A stretch of 64,000 bases of DNA, from the NCBI GenBank assembly GCA_963931925.1, contig OZ007572.1, forward strand, positions 22,554,730 to 22,618,729. The letters run 5' to 3'. This document shows positions 36,724 through 46,776 of this stretch, piece after piece. The notes below the pieces were generated by a model. It was not told the origin of the DNA. It saw nothing but the letters and a program-made list of their open reading frames with translations, and made no database searches. The DNA is from Onchidella celtica (lineage: Eukaryota > Mollusca > Gastropoda > Systellommatophora > Onchidiidae). The position numbers and the translations under genes are program-made. The stretch's first letter is position 1. Every line of letters begins with the position of its first letter.

Positions 36724-37189
36724 TGCCGTGCTAGGTCACGAGTTCAGTGAGTAAATTTTCACGACTTGTTAATTCTAACCAGCGTAATTTGTCCTTGAGC
36801 TGTTCTCGTGAACAGTTTGTTTGAAACACTTTTGTTTTAAAGATGGAAAGAAAGTGGGGCGAGATAGAATAAATGTATAGCTAGGAGTGACAGAGCCGTT
36901 CTCGACCCCGTGATTTTGATGAACACTTAGAAGGGAAGAGAAGGGGCGAATAAGGATAGATAGTTTAAGACGCTTAGTCGCGTTCAGAAATTCGTGCATA
37001 AAATGTAGAAAGCACGAGGGTTTAAAGATTTCAGTAGTTGTTTTGACATTTTAAATTGACCTTGTCTGTATTAGTGCAAGGCCGTAACCGACTTATACAA
37101 TAGAATAAATTATACTGCGAGCTCAGCTCGGAGCTGACCGCACCAATGAAATCTAGGGATTTGGACGGTAGTTGCAGGTGGCTAGACAG

Positions 37190-37196
37190 TATAAAA
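37190..37196 (+). promoter_or_regulatory. TATA box of the right LTR-like repeat
   Basis: TATAAAA after CAG, at the position equivalent to that in the left copy. Its conservation between diverged copies supports a promoter role. Confidence 0.6.
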
Positions 37197-37370
37197 GTCT
37201 GCCCAGACATATATCCTGCACTCCATACAGAAAACTCCAATCTGTGCAGGCGTCGGCACGATTCTGCCTGAAGAATCATAAAGTTGTACGACTCATGTCT
37301 AGTCCACTATAGACATTTGAGATGAATCCATATGCCTGAATGAGATATGCCCACCGCTATTGTCCATCGT

Positions 37371-37393
37371 TCCCTGGTCTCTAACACCAGGGA
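37371..37393 (+). other. Conserved hairpin in the right LTR-like repeat
   Basis: TCCCTGGT and ACCAGGGA flank the loop CTCTAAC. The stem is identical to the left copy while most loop bases differ. Confidence 0.6.
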
Positions 37394-38033
37394 ATAATCG
37401 TAAGTGTTTGTCTATTGATGACTCAACCATGAACGAGGAGCTGAACATAAGTTATCCAGTAGGACAGGATTGCCGCATATACTAGGAGTGCTACCCAAGA
37501 ATGCAAGATAAAGATATATATAGACTTGCAACTAGTATGAATGTATGGCATACACATCTGTGAATTGTGATTGATTTGTCTGGATGAGGCTGGGCATTGC
37601 CAGCCCATCCTAGAGTAGATCTCTAGACTTAACTACGTCAGTTTGTATTGACGGGCTCGATTAGTATAAGCGTTAGGCACAAATGGCTCAGATGACATTG
37701 TCGCCAGAGACCATATTAGTGTATTGATTGAAATATATAGTAGGCAGACCAGATCTGAGATATATATAATTAGTATTTAGATTGTTAGTGAGTCAGAAGT
37801 ATAATAATATTATAGGAATCTAGAGTAGAATTCTAGTGAGGTATTATTGAATTTGGATTTGATGCTGCTGATGTTGTCTTTACTATATAATAGATCTAGA
37901 CAAAATTGTTAGGGTAATTAATGTAATTAAATTTGTGGCCCTGCAGGTCTGTTTATGAAACTTATTCAGATTGTTCTTAGTGTGTGGCATGGAACGAAAG
38001 ATTAGATATTAAGTACCTCTCGATTTAAATGCA

Positions 38034-40235
38034 GTCGAAACCTTAAGTAGACGGATTCCCCCCAAATCCGTAACATTTAGAATAGCAACACCGTAACACC
38101 CCACACTACCTCACAGTACTGATTTTACCAGTATGACTAAACGATAAGCTTCTGGAATTCCCGCACGCTAACTGCGCATAGCTCAACCGGAGAGAATGGG
38201 ATTTTCCCATATTTTACACGCACCAAAAACATCGACCAATCTATTTCTGCATCTTCGTCCGAATTTATCAAAAATTCTTAAAATATAGAATGCCCACTTC
38301 TGGCTGCGTTACGCTTGCGTACTTAGGTGCCCAACTCGTTTCAGTCAATATTACAGTTGCCATTTTGACAGCCAATAATCATGACTTCAGATAGTAGTCC
38401 GTGTCCAAAATAAATAACTATAAGTTAAAGTATCGTATAATCGACACTTGGCCGCGAGCCAACAATCGACTTGACTACCGTTCAATGGATTGGAAGCAGT
38501 GACGTAGACAGTTGCTGAGTCTGCGCCATAAAGGGCCATCCATAAAGCACGTACGCCCTCTTCGTGTGAAAAAACGCATGTTTTGGCCCAGGTGTATCTG
38601 AGAAACGTATTACTATGTCATGTGTATCTTTTTTAATCATGGTAATGGAGTAACTGATTTGGTTTTGTGAACTCCCCCGCCCCCAACCCCTCAAAGTATT
38701 AAGTTGTAGGATTATATAAAAATCAAGTTGTCACGAGCAGAGTTAGGGTCTTGGGGATGTTACGACTGCACGAGAGGCAGCTAACTCACACTCGGACACA
38801 ACGACACAAGAAAAGTACATGTATTAAATAACTAGAGCGTATATATGTCAGGCCGGTCAGGCCATAGTTTACATAAATATTAATAACAAAACAAAAGACA
38901 ATAGGGGTATATATTCAAACCAAAAAAAACTCTAATTAATAACTTAACCAATGATATTCATGTAACTATGGAGGTACTGCAATCAATAGCAAATAGGTAT
39001 ATTATACGAAACTAGATATCAATTTAAAGTGACAGTTGAGTCGCCACTGGCCAGTCGCCAGGCAAACTCTCCATAAATCATATGGGCTTAAATGTTAGGA
39101 GAGCCCAGTATGTTCAAAGCCTACAGAAGCACTCTTCGGCTTGTAGGTAATTTAAGCAGTTGCCAAAAGACTATATTTTATGCACAATCACTATTCAATT
39201 CATCAACAATGTGCTATATTATTCCAATCATACTATGGCAATAGATCTATGATACAGGACACTCGTGGTCGAGTGCCAGCTGGGGTTTCCTTAGTCTTCC
39301 TATGAGGCTGTAGTTCTCTCTCTATCTCCGATCTCTATTATGCTTGAATAAATAAGATATATTACCATTGCTCACGCCTACTGGTAGGCGCGAACATCAA
39401 TATAGCGCAGCGTGGGCTTTCAAAGGTCAGCCCACTCAGACCTTTCTTTCTAGAGCTCAGTCAGTCCGTTAGCAAGGACTTCTTGTCTTCAAAGCACACA
39501 GTTCAGGTACTGGTCAACCGGAGATACTTCACGACACGATGCTTCTGCTCGTCTGTATTCACTAAATCTGAACGTTACACGATGTCTTATACTATCTAAC
39601 TACCCAGCGTGCTAGTCCGCTGGCCCAATTAGTTCAGCTATCTCATAGGTCGAAACCTCCCACCATTTTAATTGTAGTAATACGTCTGCACTATTCTACC
39701 AGCCAGTTAACGTGCAAAAACTTGTCTAGTCATACTTAACAATGTCAACTATCCCCACCTTGTTTCACCCCTACTCCATTACTTATTAATCACGAACATT
39801 AAAACCGACAAGCGTGAATCTAACAGTTTAACTTTACATTTATTTACTCACCAACTATAATTTGGCGAGGACCGTTCAAGGCCACCAGCCAATTTCTCAT
39901 GGCCCTGGTAAAACAACAACAACTCACTCTCTGCGTGAGTTTTAATAACATCTGAATCATGACACAAGTCCTAATGAAACTGTCCAACAGTGCTAGGATG
40001 GTGAAAGAGGGAGCGTTGGAACCAATTGCATGAAAGGCGTACACACTGGAGTGAGTGGAAGGGGAGTTGAAAATCGCCAAAATCAAGCGTATGTACTAAA
40101 ATGGGTTGCCCCTATAAAGCGCGATGCTGGTTATGATACAGAAGGCACTGAAACTCGTATTTCAAAGGATATGAACCGACAAATAGTATTACCAAATACT
40201 CATCATGCTGAGATATTTCTGCTCAAGGTTCTGTT
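38034..40235. other. No gene recognised
   Basis: Non-coding sequence of average composition with short open frames. No paired splice sites, conserved domains or clear terminal repeats were seen. Confidence 0.5.
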
Positions 40236-41149
40236 GGGGGGGGGGGGGGGGTCCTGAAATCGAAATTAGGCTTAAAAATACTGATATCGCGATTTTGTAC
40301 TTTTTGGTTACTTTATCCATTTAGGAACACTATTTTGCTGACCAAATGTCAATTTTGAATGTTTATAACCCTGAAATATGCCTTTTAGTGAGGTAGGGGG
40401 TCAAGAAAAAGGCACAAGAATCATGCCATTGGGCTGCAAAATTAGCCCTAAATAACATCTTAGTTTCGCTATCAAAACCCCTACTCCTCCGTACACATCT
40501 GTCATAAGCCTTTGGTGGTTTGCAAATCATTGTTGAGGATCAGCACACCAGTAATGATGACTTTAGCCATATGTAACACGTTTCAATAACATTTTTATTG
40601 AAAAAAACTTTCAAATGCGATTTTCTCGAAATTGCACTTTTGATCAGTGATTTGTGAACTAGTTTTTTATTTATTGACCAATTGGTATAAAACTTGGCTA
40701 ACAACATGTTTGAACAAATGAAAATATTCATACAGAAGGAAATTTGTTTAACTTTTCATTTACTTTTTTTTTTTGTTGAATTTTTTTTGTGATAGAAAAT
40801 AAGAAAAATTGGAATTCCGCTACATACTATTTTCAAAAATTTATAACAAAAGATCTGTCAAAGATATCAAAATTCCCTTCTGTATAAAGTTTTTAATTGG
40901 ATTGAATAAGACATACGAGAAGTTTCAAATAAATCCAGTAAAATTTGACGAAGCCTATCTATATTGAATTTGGTACTTTTTGGGGACTCAAAATCCAAGA
41001 TGGCGGCGCTACCATGGCAACAATATGACAAACAATTTTTTTTACATTTTTTTCTACTAATTCAGACATCCTGAATTCGAATATAGTAGTTAAAATTGTC
41101 TATTTCTCATAACAAAAATCGCCTCCAGGACCCGCACCCCCCCCCCCCC
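40236..41149. repeat. Segment bounded by poly-G and poly-C with short inverted ends
   Basis: The left edge is a 16-base G run followed by TCCTGAAATCG. The right edge is CGCCTCCAGGACCCGCA followed by a 13-base C run. Read inward, both sides give GGG then TCCTG and a CGA-containing block, so the segment may be an element with homopolymer-containing inverted ends. It also contains CAAGATGGCGGC, a YY1-like site, directly next to TACCATGGCAAC, an X-box-like site, near 40.99-41.02 kb. No coding frame is evident. Confidence 0.4.
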
Positions 41150-43436
41150 TTAAACATGACGCTGCTCATTCCTTCGTGCCCATTTGGGAGAAGGGGGGGG
41201 GGGGAGAGAGATCAGAAAAGGGGGGCAATTACCTTTTTTTTTTCTTTTGACATTGTTGGTGTATCAAAGCTCGACTAAACTTTATTTTTTGTTAACCTAC
41301 GAAATGCAGTCCGTGAAACCTCCTGATTTTTCTTTTCTGGTCAAAATAGGGACAGGGGTTCCCAAATATGCACTTTCCGGTTTCAGTAGGTCACGGTAGA
41401 TCTTTAATTAATGGACAGATTCGCGCCTCCTCCCACGAACCTTCTCTGAGGTGGGTGAGTCCATAAACATCCAGTGACATCGCCTGTGAGCAGCTTGCCA
41501 ATGAATACCGACCCTCGGTTAGGCCACGGCTCTGCGTGTGAAAAAGTGTGAGCTAGGTCGTATAAATATTGCACGAGGCAACGCAATGGAAAATGAAAAT
41601 GCCAAATCAGGAACGGCATGGGACGCATTATCTCCCTTTTCCTGTATACATGCATTATAATTATCGCCACACAGGGGTTAACGCTGTTATAATATGCGCT
41701 TAGGCCACATAAACAACAACGAAATGCTACTTGCTACAGCACTAACAGGTTTCAATATTGGAGTGTAACACATGCTCCATCCCTGAACCTCTTTTGTTTG
41801 TAACCTGTGGTAGCCGGAGCTGGATCTATTCTTCTACAACGGTCTCTCTCCTCAACATTTGATTTGACAATTCAAACCTTCGATCTGGTAGATACATTTC
41901 TTGCTTATCATTGAATTTACCTGGTAAAATTAATTTTCTTTCTAATCAAGTAGAAGGATAAAAATGACTCGGAATCTTGAGACTTCCTTCAAACATAAGA
42001 TTAAGAGCAGTGTACCACTTTATGCACAGTACACTTTACAACCTCCAACTTGCATTCATGTACAAAATGAGCAAAGTGTGTGTGGATTTGATTTTGTTTT
42101 TTATTAATTCACACGTATGTGAATTTACTTATAAATAAATCCAGTCAATTAGGCTAACATTCCCCGGAGCCAGGTTTAGTTTTATGGATTTGCAAGTTCC
42201 ATGATTTTTTGATTTTTTTTTTGGCAAGAAAGGTAAATAATAATAATAATAATAATAATAATAAAGCCTCGACAAAGTAATACGTAGTACTCTTCAACCA
42301 GGACTCCACTGAACTGATGGACCAAAATCATTCTGATGTGAGATAATGGGCTTGACAAACTTCTTGTTACATCCTTGACAAAAACTCGAATTTTTAACAC
42401 TGCCATTAAAATTCGGAAACTGCCCGTGACCCAAAACAACAAGAGAAAGTCAGTTGTAGATCAGAAATTACATAATCCACAACTAGCTACAAAAAGTCTG
42501 TAGGCTACAGAATCACAATGCTTTATGACGCTTATAAAACATTTCCCCCAAGCATCTCGCATTACATGGCTGCTTTGAGTTGTTCTTTTTCGGGCGGCCA
42601 TTGGTAGCCTACCATTTCAGCACCACAAACTCTTCTTCCTCAGACTCGGTGTCACTGTCACACATTGTAAATAATTATGTTCGAAATGTTATCAGGACAT
42701 AAGAAATGATGTCTCCCGATGCCTTTCTCAGTCCTGAGAGAGAAACACAACCAAGCAAACAAAACGGCATGACCTTCACGGTGACCTATATTTGTATCTG
42801 CGCAATAGTTGGCAAGGACATTTTACTTCGCATTAAGCTCGTGAAGGTCGACGGGCACAAAGTCCGACAGCCGCTTCTGTCGTGTACGTCAGGGGTCACT
42901 ACGATATGTACCCAAAATAGTGCTTATTTTTCGACGTGGTTGTCTTCCCGTTTGACCTTCCAACTAAGTTTCAAGGTGAAGGCCGATGCCTACTACCAAG
43001 GTTAGTCTATGGGCGTATCGATTAAAAACCCAGAATGCCCCCCCCCCCCCCTTACCGTCCTGTGACCCGGTGAAAATGAAGCGGCGTTCCTGACCACCAC
43101 TGCGTCGTGCTATTATCATATCACTGTTTCCAGTCTGCCGATGAAGTCTGCCTATCCGAAACTGACACATCCGGGTCGCCACTTTAAAAAAAACAACAAC
43201 TGTGACTCAACAATTCGTCTGTAGATCTAGCTGTGTGCGTAAACACACGTACTCGTGGTCCTCACCTTTCAATACCGGTATCCACCACTTGAGTACAGAC
43301 CAGACAGTGACCGATTCGCACTCTGGTGGCAGCATCAAGATCGTAGTTTATTTTGAATCTGATAAGCCCCCCCCCCCCCCCCAAAATCCCCGATCGCGTG
43401 ACAACTCGCAGAATTCCTTCGATATAGCAAATTATT
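41150..43436. other. No gene recognised
   Basis: Contains homopolymer G/C runs (41193-41204, 43038-43051, 43367-43382), an (AAT)n microsatellite at about 42238-42263 and short open frames. No gene is supported. Confidence 0.5.
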
Positions 43437-43732
43437 AATATCAGTTCAGAAGCCAGTAATATTCAAATGCTTAATGCTCAATGAAAAATGAAAAACAACA
43501 ACTTCGTTGAGTCGTCTGAATAACAAAATACTGTTAATATAAAAATATACTATAATGTTGTTGTTGATTCCATTGTCTTAAGCAAAATATCAACATCAAT
43601 TCAGAAGCCAGTTATATTCAAATGCTTAATGCTCAATGAAAAGCAACAACCCAGTTGGGTCATCTGAATAACAAAATACTGTTAATATAAAAATATAATG
43701 CTGCTGTTGATTCCTTTATCTTAAGCCAAAGG
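43437..43732. repeat. Two-copy tandem repeat, about 155 bp
   Basis: Blocks TTCAGAAGCCAGT, TTCAAATGCTTAATGCTCAA and AACAAAATACTGTTAATATA occur in both copies, starting near 43441 and 43596. Copies differ by small indels. The sequence is non-coding. Confidence 0.85.
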
Positions 43733-44037
43733 CGGTGTCACTATTGACCAATTTTGTAAGTCATCTCTACAATATCTTTACTTTTCACCACATAATTAAG
43801 CCTTGCTATTTCCGCAAGTACAACGTTAAAACAAATCAGAGAACATCTGGCTGGTGGGCTGAAGAATATCAGCTTCTGTTTATGCTGGGTTTAAAATCAT
43901 GGGGCAAAGAATGCTATCAGCAAGACTTTATAAATGCAGGCTTGTTCAAACATAAAACTCATTCTGGCCCTGGGGCAAGAAAACACAATAACTTTGGGGG
44001 GAGAAAAGGGGTACAGGCAGGATGAAGACACATCAGT

Positions 44038-44178
44038 TCTCTGCTAATAGCTGAAGGAAGAGAAGACTGCCTGGAAGCTATAAGGAGACACTGTGTTGCA
44101 ATATTTGAAAAATTAGGCTTTGTAGTACACCCAAACAAGTCAGTCCTGACACCAACAAAAAACTGGAGTGAGAAATGA
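44038..44178 (+). pseudogene. DIRS-like reverse transcriptase fragment
   Basis: A 46-codon frame containing SLLIAEGREDCLEAI and then EKLGFVVHPNKSVLTPTK, ending in TGA. In tyrosine-recombinase (DIRS-like) retroelements the RT motif C is followed by SLLI, an acidic helix, and LGF(V/I)(V/I)HPEKSVL.PTQ, so the match is specific. Upstream the expected DD is disrupted. Downstream an EFIF block that could correspond to the usual EFLGF lies in another frame, so the copy is frameshifted. I found no recombinase domain nearby. Only a small decayed piece is present. Confidence 0.65.
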
Positions 44179-46228
44179 ATTTATTTTCTCCACCACAGGT
44201 GCCTTTCCCCAAGTAATGACAAATACTAGAGTACATGACGGCTGCAACAGAATCACATTTAACTTAAGAGGCTGGTAAAATGGGAACTAGCATTACATAT
44301 CTCAGATACTTCACAAAAACAGCTGGACCACTTTGTGCACCTATCTGAATCTCTTTGTACACAATGTTAATCATTCCAACCCCAATTTCAAATCATACCA
44401 GTTTTTTTCCTTGAAAAAGTCTAATGATTTTCTGTCTTCTCTTTCAGTTTGCATTTTACTGCATCATTTGGGTATTATTTCTTACGCGAGGCTTTGCTGC
44501 ATACAACTTTTTCTTTTCGCCAAATTTTTACTTTGCCTATAGCCTTCCTGCGACTCCACAGTTTCTCTGTGGTTTTCATAATATTTTGTCAGTTTATGCT
44601 CGCACATTGTGAACAAAACATTTTCATGGCAGAAAGTTAAACACAGAGGAAGACATAGCAGCATAGCTATGATAAGACTGACTAGCTGGTAGTGTAGTCA
44701 TGAAAATTAGGAATGCAATCCTCAATACTTTTGTCCTTCCATTTTTTATCAACCCTGACACCGGCATTTATTATAATTATGAAGAATACTGCTTGATAGT
44801 AATGATATTGATGTATCTGGTAAGCAATGAGAATGACCTCATGCATCCGACATAGACAAGAAGAATGGACTGGACTGTGCTATGGGTAATTCGTAAAGGA
44901 TTTATGTGCGTCAAATTTCACATAATTATATTATGTAATATAAATTTTCCATGGTAAACAAAGTAAATTCTCACACCTATCACAAAGTCATAGAAATCCT
45001 TTTACATGTTTTTTCAGTGGCAAAGATAATTTAGCATGTGAAGCTTTCAAAACACTGGCCAAAGCAAATATATCTCCCTGGAAGTGGAAGGACTAGAAAG
45101 CAAAAAAAAAAAAAAAACCAAACCACAAAAGAATTAGCCTGACATCAAACATTTACATTTTCAAACTACTCTAAACTTATTCTTGCTGAACAGTGGCACT
45201 GTCTGTATGTTGTGGGCGTTTTGTGCTATTAATTTATTCAGCTGAGCAATATTGGATGGGATTTGCACATCAAACTGGCTGCAACTGATGGATGATTAAC
45301 ACTGATTTTGATCTAGGAATGTCAGTTGCATGACATGAACTAATTACTCATTCCCCACAATTAAAAATGTTATATCTATTCATCTTTATTTTAAATTACT
45401 GAATCAGCCGAATGTAGCAGTTAAACATGGTGACAACTGGTAATGCTTGCCAGAAAGTTCTTTATTCATATTACCCACTGAAATAATTTGAAATGTGCAG
45501 TGAGCAGTGTGCAGAACTAAAGGATTTCAGATTTGAGATAACAATAATCAATTTGGAAAAAAAAAGTTTTTTCGTGCACCTTATTATAAAAAATTGACTT
45601 TCCTTTATTAATGAGTAGCCAGCAGGCATTTTTCTGTTATAATGGCAATAATGATCGAGAAAGATGAAGAATTATACTGAACACTTCACATGTCAAAATT
45701 TCGGCTGAGTTCCCCCCCCCCCCCCATGAAACAAAGATCAGATCTCATCTCATACATCAAAGTATGACTCACAAATTGTTGAGCATCCTTTAAAATTTAA
45801 AGCCAAGATCATAATTGCAGAGAATATTATGTCAGCCTTAAAACATCTAAAGAAAATCAATAATCCCTGAAACTTTTTATACTGAAAGAGTCTGAAACCT
45901 GCCAAGCTGCAGACTCTAAGTTCTGGGTGGATGGATTCTCTAAATGTACTGCGATCCGGTCTAGAGAATTCAGATTTTTAATTCTAATTTCTAATTCTAA
46001 GAGCCATTATATTAATGATGAAAAAAAAAATGTCTTTGGCAGATGAAAACATTCTCAGTCACTTACACACACACACACTCACAAAAAGCTTAATTTCCAG
46101 CATCTACTGGTTTTTAATTTAATTCTAAGACACTTAACATGTCCATTATTCAGCACCGAAATAAGCATAATGTTCAGTTCACTCATAATTATTTTGCACT
46201 TTCAAAAGCTTGTAATAGGTAAGCTTAC
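44179..46228. other. No gene recognised
   Basis: AT-rich sequence with an A run near 45.1 kb and a C run at 45712-45725. Further exons of the minus-strand gene at 46.2-46.8 kb could lie here, but I could not identify one. Confidence 0.45.
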
Positions 46229-46470
46229 CAATATGACTGTTCTTGTTTTGGGAGAGTGCTGCTGCCCTGTTCTCTTTGTGCTTTTGTGAGGATGCATGAC
46301 CTTTGAAAGTCCTCACCCCAATGTTGTCATACTTGATGCTTATTTTGCAGAATGAACAGAAGGCTTTGCCAGCTTCATTATCCCGCTGGCACCATTCTCT
46401 AATTGGAAGTCCATCTACTACAACATCAAGCCAATGGCTGAGAAACTCTGAACGAGTTCTGTTAGGCATC
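46229..46470 (-). CDS. Exon with a C2H2-type zinc finger, hAT-associated style
   Basis: A 242-base exon with acceptor ATGATTTCCCAG before 46470 and donor ATTG/GTAAGC after 46229. The peptide contains WCQRDNEAGKAFCSFCK and then FKGHASSQKHKENRAA, giving C-x2-C and H-x5-H pairs. This kind of finger, with the start pattern FLSHWLDV...DGLPIREW, is common at the N-terminus of hAT-related or domesticated transposase proteins in invertebrates. The exon begins one base before an ATG and joins in phase with the exon at 46619-46776, so the ATG need not be the start. No transposase core was found. Confidence 0.6.
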
Positions 46471-46618
46471 CTGGGAAATCATAAAATACAAAATCTCATT
46501 TGAGCTGTTGTACAATAGGCTTCTTTTGGCAATCTGCTAGAGATACCATAACAGTAACAGCAACTGATGCCCTCTGCAGCAATCAAGTGCAAAATGCACC
46601 CTTTGGCACTGTTGTTAC

Positions 46619-46776
46619 TGAGTTCCATTCCCATTAGCCCACACACAGATCAAACCTTCTGTAATTTGCGGAGGGCGTGGGTTTAGACCTCTATCAGCAG
46701 CTGCCTGAACCAGCTTGCCACCAGGTGTCAAGTTTGAAAATGAATTGATATGCTGGGATGTAGAGTCTGTGGATTT
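46619..46776 (-). CDS. Upstream exon, in phase with the zinc-finger exon
   Basis: A 158-base exon with acceptor TTGTTTGTTCAG before 46776 and donor ACTCA/GTAACA after 46619. It starts in phase 0 and ends in phase 2, matching the next exon. The peptide includes SNLTPGGKLVQAAADRGLN and PRPPQITEG; I do not recognise a domain. The donor is not strong, and an alternative donor (GAAG/GTTTGA) lies within the exon but would break the phase. Earlier and later exons are presumably missing from my model. Confidence 0.45.

Larger units (their letters stand above)
36724..38033 (+). mobile_element. LTR-like repeat, right copy (1.31 kb)
   Basis: Direct repeat of 32173-33484 at an offset of about 4,550 bases. 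It starts TGCCGTGCTAGGTCACG and ends AAATGCA. Shared blocks run throughout, including GATTTCAGTA, the TATA box region, GCCAGCCCATCCTAGAGTAG and GGCCCTGCAGGTCTGTTTAT. Substitutions and small indels are scattered. The AATAAA seen near the 3' end of the left copy is degraded here. The same strand and similar length suit either an LTR pair of one element or two independent solo insertions. Confidence 0.65.

Noticed and set aside
41351-41365. CAGGGGTTCCCAAA-like word as a hAT terminus
   Set aside because: A single end with no inverted partner within a reasonable distance.
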